The translations under genes were made by a program, and so were the position numbers. From positions 22,784,908 through 22,848,907 of the forward strand of contig JARWKL010000002.1 in assembly GCA_029961685.1 (NCBI GenBank): DNA of 64,000 bases. The letters run 5' to 3'. This DNA is from Aristolochia californica. Taxonomy: Eukaryota; Streptophyta; Magnoliopsida; Piperales; Aristolochiaceae. The notes beneath the pieces were generated by a model. The model made no database searches, was not told the DNA's origin, and saw only the letters and a list, made by a program, of their open reading frames with translations. Positions 22,620 through 36,400 of this stretch are shown in pieces; the stretch's first letter is position 1; every line of letters begins with the position of its first letter.

Positions 22620-25600
22620 CCTTGAAATTTTTGGATCATTAGGTCACTTGCTTCCTCAACATGTTACTAGTATGCATATCCACCACATTTAAAACATGTT
22701 AGGATCAGTTAGAAGTCTCTTTCCTATAAAATTCCTCCAGGCTATTAGGGGGTTGTACTAGTGGAATTTCCCTAACATAGATAACAAAACTTTGGAGTTC
22801 ATTTTTAGTGCGTGAAATAATTTTCTTCACTTACATTTATTATAGTTTTCAAATTTTTTTGCATACATGAACTCTAAAACTTTCATTTTGTTACGATCTA
22901 TTTGGCTAATATATTTTTTGTTTATGAGAAAAATGGGAGAGTGAAAACTCAAGTTTGGATCTGAAAAAAAATTGAACATTCAAAATAGAACTGCACAAAT
23001 GCTGAGAGAGATAATTCCAAAAAGTATCTGTATTTTTAAGGATTGGAAAAAAGTGGGTTGTTTGGCTCTGGAAAATATCCAACCACACTTTAACTTTAGA
23101 ATTTAATTTTTTCTGCTCCTTGAAATTTTTGGATCATTAGGTAAATTGTATCCTCAACATATTTCTGGCATACAAATCCACCACATTTAAAACAGGTTAG
23201 GATCAGTTAGAAGTCTCTTTCCTATAAAATTCCACCAAGCTATTAGGGGGTTGTACTAGTGGAATTTCCCAAACATGGATAACAAAACTTTTGGGTTCGT
23301 TATTAGTGCGTTTAATAAATTTCTTCACTTACATTTGTTTTTAAATTTTTTGCAGACATTAACTCTAAAATTTTCATTTTGTTGCGATCTATTCGCCTTA
23401 TATCTTTTTTGTTTACGAGAAAAAATGGGAGAGTGAAAACTCAAGTTTGGATCTGAAAAAAAATTTGAACATCCAAAATAGAACTGCACAAATGCTGAGA
23501 GAGATAATTCCAAAAAGTATCTATGAATTTTAAGGATAGGCAAAAAGTTGGTTGTTTGGCTCTAGAAAATATCCAACCACACTTTAACTTGAGAATTTAA
23601 CTTTCTCTACTCCTTGAAATTTTTGGATCATTAGCTCACTTGCTTCCTCAACATATTTCTGCCATACAAATCCACCATATTTAAAACAGGTTAGGATCAG
23701 TTAGAAGTCTCTTTCCTATAAAATTCCACCAAGCTATTAGGGGTTTGTACTAGTGAAATTTCCCATACATGGATAACAAAACTTTTGAATTCATTTTTAG
23801 TGCGTGAAATAATTTTCTTCACTTAAATTTATTTTAAATTTTTTTGCATACATGAACTCTAAAATTTTCTTTTTGTTGTGATCTATTTGCCTTATATCTT
23901 TTTTTGCTTTCAAGAAAAATGGGATAGTGAAAACTCAAGTTTGGATCTAAAAAAAAATTGAACATCCAAGATGGAAATGCAAAAATGCTGAGAGAGATAA
24001 TTCCAAAAAGTATATGTGACTTTTAAGGATTGGCAAAAAGTGGGTTGTTTGGCTCTGGTAAACTCCAACCACACGTTAACTTGAGATTTTAATTTTTTCT
24101 ACTCCTTGAAATTATTGGATCATTAAGTCACTTGCATCCTCAACATGTTTCTGGCATGCATGTCCACCACATTTAAAACAAGTTAGGATCAGTTAGAAGT
24201 CTATTTTCTATAAAATTCCACCAAGCTATTAGGGGTTCCCAAACATGGATAACAAAACTTTGGACTTCATTTTTAGTGCGTGAAATAATTTTCTTCACTT
24301 ACATTTATTTTAGTTTTCAAATTTTTTTGCATACATAAACTCTAAAATTTTCATTTTGTTGCTATCTATTCCCCTTATATCTTTTTTGATTACGAGAAAA
24401 ATTGGAGAGTGAAAACTCAAGTTTGGATCTGATAAAAAATTTGAACATCCAAAACCGAAATGTCCAAATGCTGAGAGAGATAATTCCAAAAAGTATCTGT
24501 GATTTTAATGATAGGCAAAAAGTGGGTTGTTTGGATCTGGAAAATATCCAACCACACATTAAATTCAGAATTTAATTTTTTCTACTCGTTGAAATTTTTG
24601 GATCATTAGCTCGCATCCTCAACATATTTCTGGTATACAAATCCACCACATTTAAAACAGGTTAGGATCAGTTAGAAGTCTCTTTCCTATGAAATTTCAC
24701 CAAGCTATTAGGGGGTTGTACTAGTGGAATTTCCCAAACATGGATAACAAAATTTTTGAGTTCAGTTTTATTGCGTGAAATAATTTTCTTCATTTAAATT
24801 TATTTTTAATTTTTTTGCATACATGAACTCTAAAATTATATTTTTGTTGCAATCTATTTGCCTTATATCTTTTTTTGTCTTCGAGAAAAATGGGAGAGTG
24901 AATACTCAAGTTTGGATCTGAAAAAAAATGAACATCTAAAATGGAAATGCAAAAATGCTGAGGGAGATAATTCCAAAAAGTATCTGTGATTTTTAAGGAT
25001 TGGCAAAAAGTGGGTTGTTTGGCTCTGGTAAATATCCAACCACACGTTAACTTGAGATTTTAATTTTTTCTACTCCGTGAAATTTTTGGATCATTAGGTC
25101 ACTTGCATCCTCAACATGTTTCTGGCATGCATATCCACCTCATTTAAAACATGTTAGGATCAATTAGAAGTCTCTTTTCTATAAAATTCCACCAAGCTAT
25201 TTGGGCTTCCCAAACATGGATAACAAAACTTTGGAGTTCATTTTAAGCGTGTGAAATAACTTTCTTCACTTACATTTATTATAGTTTTCAAATTTGTTTT
25301 GCATACATGAACTGTAAAATTTTCATTTTGTTGCGATCTATTTGCCTTATATCTTTGTAATTTATGAGAAAAATGGGAGAGTGAACACTCATTTTTGGAT
25401 CTGAAAAAAAAATTGAACAACCAAAACCGAAATGTCCTAATGCTGAGAGAGATAATTCCAAAAAGTACCTGTAATTTTTAAGGATAAGCAAAAAGTGGGT
25501 TGTTTGGATCTGGAAAATATCCAACCACACGTTAACTTGAGAATTTAATTTTTTCTGCTCCTTGAAATTTTTCGATCACTAGGTATCCTCAACATATTTC

Positions 25601-28600
25601 AGCCATACATATCCACCACATTTAAAACAGGTTAGGATCAGTTAGAAGTCTCTTTCCTATAAAATTCCACCAAGCTATTAGCGGGTTGTACTAGTGGAAT
25701 TTTCCAAACATGGATAACAAAAATTTTGAGTTCATTTTTAGTGCGTTAAATAATTTTCTTCATTTACATTTATTTTTAAATTTTTTGCATACATTAACTC
25801 TTAAATTTTCATTTTGTTGCGATCTATTTGCATTATATCTTTTTTTATTTTCGAGAACAATGGGAGAGAGAAAACTCAAATTTCGATTTGAAAAAAAATT
25901 GAACATGCAAAATGGAAATGCACAAATGCTAAGAGAAATAATTCCAAAAAGTATCTGTGATTTTTAAGGATTGGCAAAAAGTGGGTTGTTTGGCTTTGGT
26001 AAATATCCAACCACACGTTAACTTGAGATTTTAATTTTTTCTACTCCTAGAAATTTTTGGATGATTAGGTCACTTGCATCCTCAACATGTTTTTGGCATG
26101 CATATCCACCACATTTAAAACATGTTAGGATTAGTTAGAAGTCTCTTTCCTATAAAATTCCACCAAGCTATTAGGGGGTTGTACTAGTGGAATTTCCCTA
26201 TCATATATAACAAAACTTTGGAGTTCATTTTTAGTGCGTGAAATAATTTTCTTCACTTACATTTATTATAGTTTTCAAATTTGTTTGCATACATGAACTC
26301 TAAAACTTTCATTTTGTTACGATCTATTTGCCTTATATCTTTTTTGTTTACGAGAAAAATGAGAGAGTAAAAACTCAAGTTTGGATCTGAAAAAAATTTG
26401 AACATTCAAAATAGAACTGCACAAATGCTGAGAGTGATAATTCCAAAAAGTATCTGTGATTTTTAAGGATGGGCAAAAAGTGGGTTGTTTGGCTCAGGAA
26501 AAAATCCAACCACACTTTAACTAGAGAATTTAATTTTTTCTACTCCTTGAAATTTTTGGATCATTAGGTCACTTGTATCCTCAGCATATTTCTAGCATAC
26601 AAATCGACCACATTTAAAACAGGTTAGGATCAATTAGAAGTCGCTTTCCTATAAAATTCCACCAGGCTATTAAGAGGTTGTACTAGTGGAATTTCTCAAA
26701 CATGGATAACAAAACTTTTGAGTACATTTTTAGTGCGTGAAATAATTTTCTTCACTTAAATTTATTTTAAATTTTTTTGCATACATGAACTATAAAATTT
26801 TCATTTTGTTGTGATCTATTTGCCTTATATCTTTTTTTGTTTTCGAGAAAAATGGGAGAGTGAAAAATCAAGTTTGGATCTAAAAAAAAAAAATTGAACA
26901 TCCAAGATGGAAATGCACAAATGCTGAGGGAGAAAATTCCAAAAAGTATCTGTGATTTTTAAGGATTGGCAAAAAGTGGGTTGTTTGGCTATAGTAAATA
27001 TCCAACCACACGTTAACTTGAGATTTTAATTTCTTCTACTCCTTGTAATTTTAGGATCATTTGGTCACTTGCATCCTCAACATGTTTCATGAACACATAT
27101 TCACCTCATTTAAAACATATTAGGATCAATTAGAAGTCTCTTTTCTATAAAATTCCACAAAGCTATTAGGGTTTCCCAAACATGGATAACAAAACTTGGG
27201 AGTTCATTTTTAGTGCGTGAAATAATTTTCATCACTTACATTTATTATAGTTTTCAAATTTTTTTGCATACATGAACTCTAAAATTTTCATTTTGTTGTG
27301 ATCTATTTGCGATATATCTTTTTTGTTTACGAGAAAAATGGGAGAGTAAAAACTCAAGTTTGGACCTGAAAAAAAATTTGAACATCAAAAACCGAAATGT
27401 CCTAATGCTGAGGGAGATAATTCTAAAAAGTATCTGTGATTTTTAAGGATAAGCAAAAAGTGGGTTGTTTGGCTCTGGAAAAAATCCAACCACGCGTTAA
27501 CTTGAGAATTTAATTTTTTCTACTCCTTGAAATTTTTGGATCATTAGGTCACTTGCATCCTCAACATATTTCTGGCATACATATCCACCACATTTAAAAC
27601 AGGTTAGGATCAGTTAGAAGTCTCTTTCCTATAAAATTCCACCAAGCTATTTGGGGGTTGTACTAGTGGAATTTTCCAAACATGGACAACAAAACTTTTG
27701 AGTTCATTTTTAGTGCGTTAAGTAATTTTCTTCACTTACATTTATTTTTAATTTATTTGCATACATTAACTCTAAAATTTTCATTTTGTTGCTATCTAAT
27801 TGCCTTCTATCTTTTTTTATTTTCGAGAAAAATGGGAGAGTGAAAACTCAAGTTTGGATCTGAAAAAAAATTGAACATGCAAAATGGAAATGCACAAATG
27901 CTGAGAGAGATAGTTCCAAAAAGTATCTGTGATTTTTAAGGATTGACAAAAAGTGGGTTGTTTGGCTCTGGTAAATATCCAACCGATCGTTAACTTGAGA
28001 TTTTAATATTTTGTACTCCATGAAATTTTTGGATCATTAGGTATCGTGCATCCTCATCATGTTTCTAGCATGCATATCCACCACATTTAAAACATGTTAG
28101 GATCAGTTAGTAGTCTCTTTCCTATAAAATTCCACCCAGCTATTAGGGGGTTTTACTAGTGGAATTTCCCTAACATGGATAACAAAACTTTGGAGTTCAT
28201 TTTTAGTGTGTGAAATAATTTTTTTCACTTACATTTATTATAGTTCTCAAATTTTTTTTGCATACATGAACTCTAAAATTTTCATTTTGTTGCGATCTAT
28301 CTGCCTTATATCGTTTTTGTTTACGAGAAAATTGGGAGAGTGAAAACTCAAGTTTGGATCTGAAAAAAAAATTGAACATCCAAAATGGAAATGCACAAAT
28401 GTTGAGAGAGATAATTCCAAAAAGTATCTGTGATTTTTAAGGATAGGCAAAAAGAGGGTTGTTTGGCTCTTGTAAATATCCAACCACATGTTAACTTGAA
28501 AATTTAATTATTTCTACTCGTTGAAATTTTTGGATCATTAGGGCACTTGCATCCTCAACATCTTTCAGGCTTGCTTATACACCACATTAAAAACATGTAA

Positions 28601-31600
28601 GGATCAGTTAGAAGTCTCTTTCCTTTTTAATTCCACCAAGTTAAATATAGGGTTGTACTAGTGGAATTTCCTTAACATGGATAACAAAACTTTGGAGTTC
28701 ATTTTTAGTGCGTGAAATAATTTTCTTCTTTTACATTTATTATAATTTTCAATTTTTTTTGCGTACATGAACTCTAAAATTTTCATTTTGTTACGATCTA
28801 TTTACCTTTTATCTTTTTTGTTTACAAGAAAAATGGGAGAGTGAAAACTCAAGTTTGGATGTGAAAAAAAATTTGACATTCCAAAATGGAAATGCACAAA
28901 TGTTGAGAGAGATAATTCCAAAATGTATCTGTGATTTTTAAGGATAGGCAAAAAGTGGGTTTTTTAGCTCTAGTAAATATCCAACCACACGTTAAATTGA
29001 GAATTTAATTTTTTCTACTTCAAATTTTTGGATCATTAGGTAACTTGCACCCTAAACATGTTTCTGGCATGCATATCCACCACATTAAAAACATGTTAGG
29101 ATCAGTTAGAAGTCTCTTTCCTATAAAATTCCACCAAGCTATTAGGGGTTGTACTATTGGAATTTCCCAAACATGGATAACAAAACTTTGGAGTTCATTT
29201 TTAGTGCGTGAAATAATTTTTTTTACTTACATTTATTATAAATATTTTTGCATACATGAACTCTAAAATTTGTATTTTTTTGCGTTCTATTTGCGTTATA
29301 TCTTTTTCGTTTACGAGAAAAATGGGAGAGTGAAAACTCAAGTTTGGATATGAAAAAAAATTTGAACATCCAAAATGCAAATGCAGAAATGCTGAGAGAG
29401 ATAATTCCATAAAGTATTTGTGATTTTTAAGGATAGGCAAAAAGTGTGTTGTTTGGTTCTGGTAAATATCCAACCACACGTTAACTTGAGAATTAAATTT
29501 TTTCTACTCCTTGAAATTTTTGGATCATTAGGTCACTTGCATCCTCAACTTGTTTCTAGCTTGCATATCCACCACATTTAAAACATGTTAGGATCAGTTA
29601 GAAGTCACTTTCCTGTAAAATTCCACCAAGCTATTAGGGGGTGTACTAGTGGAATTTCCCAATCATCGATAACAAAAGTTTGGAGTATATTTTTAGTGCG
29701 TGAAATATTTTTCTTTACTGGCATTTATTTAAATTTTTTATAAAAACATTAACGCTAAAATTTTCATTTTGTTCAATTTATTTGCCTTATATCTTTTTTG
29801 TTTACAAGAAAAATGGGAGAGTGAAAACTCAAGTTTGGATTTGAAAAAAAATTTGAACATCCAAAATGGAACTGCAGAAATGCTGAGAGAGATAATTCCG
29901 AAAAGTATCAGTAATTTTTAGGGATAGGGAAAAAGTGGGTTGTTTGGCTCAGGAAAATATCCAACCACACGTTAACCTGAGAATTTAATTTTTTCTACTC
30001 GTTGAAATTTTTGGATCAATAGGTCACTTGCATCCTCAACATATTTCTGGCATACATATCGACCACATTTATAATATGTTACGATCAGTTAGAAGTCTCT
30101 TTCGTATAAATTTCCACCAAGCTATTAGGGGGTTTGTACTAGTGGAATTTCCCAAACATGGACATCAAAACTTTTTTTAGTGCGTGAAAAAATTTTCTTA
30201 ACTTACATTTATTTTTTATTTTTTTGCATACATGAACTCTAAAATTTCCATTTTGTTGCTATCTATTTGCCTTATATCTTTTTTTGTTTTGGAGAAAAAT
30301 GGGAGAGTGAAAACTCAAGTTTGGATCTGAAAAAATTTGAACATCCAAAATGGAAATGCACAAATGCTGAGAGAGATAATTCCAAAAAGTATATATGATT
30401 TTTAAGGATAGGCAAAAAGTGGGTTGTTTCGCTCTGGTATATCCAACCACACGTTAACTTGAGAATTTAATTTTTTCTACTCCTAGAAATTTTTGGATGA
30501 TTAGGTCACTTGCATCCTCAACATGTTTCTTGCATGCATATCCTCCACATTTAAAACATGTTAGGATCAGTTAGAAGTCTCTTTCCTATAAAATTCCACC
30601 AACCTATTAGGGGGTTGTACTAATGGAATTTTCCAAACATGGATAACAAAACTTCAGAGTTGATTTTTAGTGCGTAAAATAATTTTCTTCACTTTAATTT
30701 ATTATAATTTTTTTTTGCATACTTGAACTCTAAAATTTTCATTTTGTTGCGATCTATTTGCCTTATATCATTTTTGTTAACGAGAAAAATGGGAGAGTTA
30801 AAACTCAAGTTTGGATCAGAAAAAAAATTTGGACATCCAAAATGGAAATGCACAAATGCTGAAAAAGATAATTCCAAAAAGCATCTATGATTTTTAAGGA
30901 TAGGCAAAAAGTGGGTTATTTGGCTCTGGTAAATCTCCAACCACACATTAACTTTAGAATTTAATTTTTTCTACTCCATCGAATTTTTGGATCATTAGGT
31001 AACTTGCACCCTCAACATGTTTCTGGCAAGCTTATCCACCATATTTAAAACATGTTAGGATCAGTTAGAAGTCTCTTTCCTATAAAATTCCACCAAGCTA
31101 TTAGGGTGTTGTACTAGTGGAATTTCCAAAAATGGATAACAAAACATTGGAGTTCATTTTTAGTGCAAGAAATAATCTTCTTCACTTACATTTATTATAA
31201 ATTTTTTTGCATACTTCAACTCTAAAATTTTCATTTTGTTTCGATCTATTTGCCTTATATATTTTTTGTTTACGAGAAAAATGGGAATGTGAAAACTCAA
31301 GTTTGGATCTGAAAAAAAATTTGCGCATCCAAAATGGAAATGCACCGATGCTGAGAGACATAATTCCTAAAAGTATCTGTGATTTTTAAGGATAGGCAAA
31401 AAGTGGGTTGTTTGGCTCTGGTAAATATCCAACCACAAGTTAACTTGAGAATTTAATTTTTTCTACTCAGTGAAATTTTTGGATCATTAGGTCACTAGCA
31501 TCCTCAACATGTTTCTGGCATGCATCTACGACATTTAAAACAAGTTAGGATCAGTTAAAAGTCTCTTTCCTATAAAATTCCACCAAGGTATTAGTGGGTT

Positions 31601-32420
31601 GTACTAGTGGAATTTCCCAAACATGGATAAAAAACCATTGGAATTCATTTTCAGTGCGTCAAGTTATTGTCTTCACTTACATTTATTTTTAATTTTTTTG
31701 CATACATGAACTCTAAAATTTTCATTTTGTTGCGATCTATTTGCCTTATACCTTTTTCTATTTACGAATGGGAGAGTGAAAACACAACTGTGGTTATAAA
31801 AAAGAATTTGAACATCCAAAATGGAATTGCACACATGCTTAGAGAGATAATTCCGAAAAGTATCAGTGATTTTTAGGGTTAGGGAAAAAGTGGGTTGTTT
31901 TTGGCTCTGGAAAAATATCCAACCACACGTTAACTTGAGAATTTAATTTTTTCTACTCGTTGAAATTTTTGGATCATTAGGTCACTTGCATCCTCAACAT
32001 ATTTCTGGCATACATATCCACCACATTTAAAAAAGGTTAGGATCAGTTAGAAGTCTGTTTCCTATAAAATTCCACCAAGCTATTAGGGGGTTGTACTAGT
32101 AGAATTTCCCAAACATGGATATCAAAACTTTTGAGTTCATTTTTATTGCGTGAAATAATTCTCTTCAGTTAAATTTATTTTTTATTTTTTTGCATACATG
32201 AACTCTAAAATTTCCATTTTGCTGCTATCTATTTGCCTTATATCTTTTTTTGTTTTCGAGAAAAATGGGAGAGTGAAAGCTCAAGTTTGGATTTGAAAAA
32301 AATTGAACATCCAAAATGGAAATGCACAAATGGTGAGAGAGATAATTCCAAAAAGTATATATGATTTTTAAGGATAGGCTAAAAGTGGGTTGTTTTGCTC
32401 TGGTAAATATCCAACCACAC
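22620..32420 (+). repeat. Segmental duplication within the array, copy A
   Basis: Rare variants in this block recur in the same order at about 33.4-42.3 kb. Matched markers include ATGTTACTAGTATGCATA at 22661 and 33483, CTTTTGGGTTC at 23288 and 34111, the CTCGCATCC short form at about 24585 and 35406, TTGTTTGGATCTGG at about 25500 and 36320, TCCTTTTTAATTCCACCAAG at 28621 and 38461, and CCTTTTTCTATTTACGAATG at about 31751 and 41596. The offset is about 10820 up to 26.2 kb and about 9840 beyond 27.4 kb, so copy B lacks about two monomers. Edges are approximate. Confidence 0.8.
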
Positions 32421-33440
32421 ATTAACTTGAGAATTTAAATTTTTCTACTCCTTGAAATTTTTGGATCGTTCGGTCACTTGCATCCTCAACATGTTTCGGG
32501 CATCCATATTCACCACATTTAAAACATGTTAGGATCAGTTAGAAGTCTCTTTCCTATAAGATTCCACCAAGCTATTAGGGGGTTGTTCTAGTGAAATTTC
32601 CCAAACATGGATAACAAAACTTTGGAGTTCATTTTTAGTGCAAGACATAATTTTCATCACTTACATTAATTATAAATTTTTTTGCATACATGAACTCTAA
32701 TATTTTCATTTTGTTGTGATCTATTTGCCTTATATCTTTTTTGTTTACGAGAAAAATAGGAGAGTGAAAAGTCAAGTTTGGATGTGAAAAAAAAATTGAA
32801 AATCCAAAATGAAAATGCACAAATGCCGAGAGAGATAATTCCAAAATGTATCTGTGATTTTTTTAAGGATAGGCAAAGTGTGGGTTGTTTGGCTCAGGTA
32901 AATATCCAACCACACATTAACTTGAGAATTTAATTTTTTCTACGCGAAATTTTTGGATCAATAGGTAACTTGCACCTTCAACATGTTTGTGGCATGCATA
33001 TCCACCACATTTATAACATGTTAGGATCAGTTAGAAGTCTCTTTCCTATAAAATTCCACAAAGCCATTAGAGGGTTGTAATAGTGGAATTTCCAAAACAT
33101 GGATAAAAAAACTTTGGAGTTCATTTGTAGTGCGTGAAATGATTTTTTTTCACTGATGTTTATTATAGTTTTCAAATTTTTTTTCATACATGAACTCTAA
33201 AATTTTTATTTTTTGCAATCTATTTGCCTTATATATCTTATTATTTTTGAGAAAAATGGGAGAGTGACAACTCAATTTTGGATTTTAAAAAAAATTGAAC
33301 ATCCAAAATGGAAATGCACAAATGTTGAGAGAGATAATTCCAAAAAGTATCTGTGATTATTAAGGATTGGCAAAAAGTGGGTTGTTTGGCTCTGGTAAAT
33401 ATCCAACCACACGTTAACTTGAGATTTTAATTTTTTCTAC
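32421..33440 (+). repeat. About two satellite units between the segmental copies
   Basis: These units carry the ordinary monomer landmarks but not the marker series of copies A and B. A short variant here, GGATCGTTCGGTCACTTG at about 32464, recurs at about 43773, which ties the end of copy A to the end of the third block. No gene is seen. Confidence 0.6.
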
Positions 33441-36400
33441 TCCTTCATATTTTTGGATCATTAGGTCACTTGCATCCTCAACATGTTACTAGTATGCATA
33501 TCCACCACATTTAAAACATGTTAGTATCAGTTAGAAGTCTCTTTCCTATAAAGTTCCACCAAGCTATTAGTGGGTTGTACTAGTGGAATTTCCCTAACAT
33601 AGATAACAAAACTTTGGAGTTCATTTTTAGTGCGTGAAATAATTTTCTTCACTTACATTTATTATAGTTTTCAAATTTTTTTGCATACATGAACTCTAAA
33701 ACTTTCATTTTGTTATGATCTATTTGCCATATATCTTTTTTGTTTACGAGAAAAATGGGAGAGTGAAAACTCAAGTTTGGATCTTAAAAAAATTTGAACA
33801 TTCAAAATAGAACTGCACAAATGCTGAGAGAGATAATTCAGAAAAGTATCTGTGATTTTTAAGGATAGGCAAAAAGTGGGTTGTTTGGCTCTGGAAAATA
33901 TCCAACCACACTTTAACTTGAGAATTTAATTTTTTCTACTCCTTGAAATTTTTGGATCATTAGGTCACTTGTATCCTCAACATATTTCTGGCATACAAAT
34001 CCACCACATTTAAAACAGGTTAGGATCAGTTAGAAGTCTCTTTCCTATAAAATTCCACCAAGCTATTAGGGGGTTGTACTAGTGGAATTTCCCAAACATG
34101 GATAACAAAACTTTTGGGTTCATTATTAGTGTGTTTAAGAAATTTCTTCACTTACATTTGTTTTTAAATTTTTTGCATTCATTAACTCTAAAATTTTCAT
34201 TTTGTTGCGATCTATTTGCCTTATATCTTTTTTGTTTACGAGAAAAATGGGAGAGTGAGAACTCAAGTTTGGATCTGAAAAAAAATTTGAACATCCAAAA
34301 TAGAACTGCACAAATTCTGAGAGAGATAATTCCAAAAAGTATCTGTGATTTTTAAGGATAGGCAAAAAGTGGGTTGTTTGGCTCTAGAAAATATCCAACC
34401 ACTCTTGAACTTGAGAATTTAATTTTTTCTACTCCATGAAATTTTTGGATCATTAGCTCACTTGCATCCTCAACATATTTCTGGCATACAAATCCACCAC
34501 ATTTAAAACAGGTTAGGATCAGTTAGAAGTCTCTTTCCCATAAAATTCCACCAAGCTATTAGGGGGTTGTACTAGTGAAATTTCCCAAACATGGATAACA
34601 AAACTTTTGAATTCATTTTTAGTGAGTGAAATAATTTTCTTCAATTAAATTTATTTTTAATTTTTTTGCATACATGATCTCTATAATTTTCTTTTTGTTG
34701 CGATCTATTTGCCTTATATCTTTTTTTGTTTTCAATAAAAATGGGATAGGGAAAACTCAAGTTTGGATCTAAAAAAAATTGAACATCCAAGATGAAAATG
34801 CACAAATGCTGAGAGAGATAATTCCAAAAAGTATATGTGATTTTGAAGGATTGGCAAAAAGTGGGTTGTTTGGCTCTGGTAAACTCCAACCACACGTTAA
34901 CTTGAGATTTTAATTTTTTCTACTCCTTGAAATTATTGGATCATTAGGTCACTTGCATCCTCAACATGTTTCTGGCATGCATTTCCACCACATTTAAAAC
35001 ATGTTAGGATCAGTTAGAAGTCTCTTTTCTATAAAATTCCACCAAGCTATTAGGGGTTCCCAAACATGGATAACAAAACTTTGGACTTCATTTTTAGTGC
35101 GTGAAATAATTTTCTTCACTTACATTTATTTTAGTTTTCAAATTTTTTTGCAGACATGAACTCTAAAATATTCATTTTGTTGCTATCTATTCCCCTTATA
35201 TCTTTTTATATTACGAGAAAAATGGGAGAGTGAAAACTCAAGTTTGGATCTGATAAAAAATTTGAACATCCAAAACCGAAATGTCCAAATGCTAAGAGAG
35301 ATAATTCATAAAAGTATCTGTGATTTTTAAGGATAGGCAAAATGTGGGTTGTTTGGCTCTGGAAAATATCCAAGCACACGTTAATTCAGAATTTAATTTT
35401 TTCTACTCGTTGAAATTTTTGGATCATTAGCTCGCATCCTCAACATATTTCTGGCATACAAATCCACCACATTTAAAACAGGTTAGGATCAGTTAGAAGT
35501 CTCTTTCCTATAAAATTCCACCAAGCTATTAGGGGGTTGTACTAGTGGAATTTCCCAAACATGGATAACAAAACTTTTGAGTTCAGTTTTAGTGCATGAA
35601 ATAATTTTCTTCACTTAAATTTATTTTTAATTTTTTTGCACACATGAACTCTAAAATTTTATTTTTGTTGCGATCTTTTTGCCTTATATCTTTTTTTTTT
35701 TCGAGAAAAATGGGAGACTGAATACTCAAGTTTGGATCTAAAAAAAAAATGAACATCTAAGATGGAAATGCAAAAATGCTGAGGGAGATAATTCCAAAAA
35801 CTATCTATGATTTTTAAGGATTGGCAAAAGTGGGTTGTTTGGCTCTGGTAAATATCCAACCACACGTTAACTTGAGATTTTAATTTTATCTACTTCAAGA
35901 AATTTTTGGATCATTAGGTCACTTGCATCCTCAACATGTTTCTGGCATGCATATCCACCTCATTTAAAACATGTTAGGATCAATTAGAAGTCTCTTTTCT
36001 ATAAAATTCCACCAAGCTATTTGGGGTTCCCAAACATGGATAAAAAAACTTTGGAGTTCATTTTAAGTGTGTGAAATAATTTTCTTCACTTACATTTATT
36101 ATAGTTTTCAAAACTTTTTTGCATACATGAACTCTAAAATTTTAATTTTGTTGCGATCTATTTGCCTTATATCTTTGTAATTCACGAGAAAAATGGGAGA
36201 GTAAAAACTCATTGTTGGATCTGGAAAAAAAATTGAACAACCAAAACCGAAATGTCCTAATGCTGAGAGAGATAATTCCAAAAAGTATCTGTAATTTTTA
36301 AGGATAAGAAAAAAGTGGGTTGTTTGGATCTGGAAAATATCCAACCACACGTTAACTTGAGAATTTAATTTTCTCTGCTCCTTGAAATTTTTTGATCATT

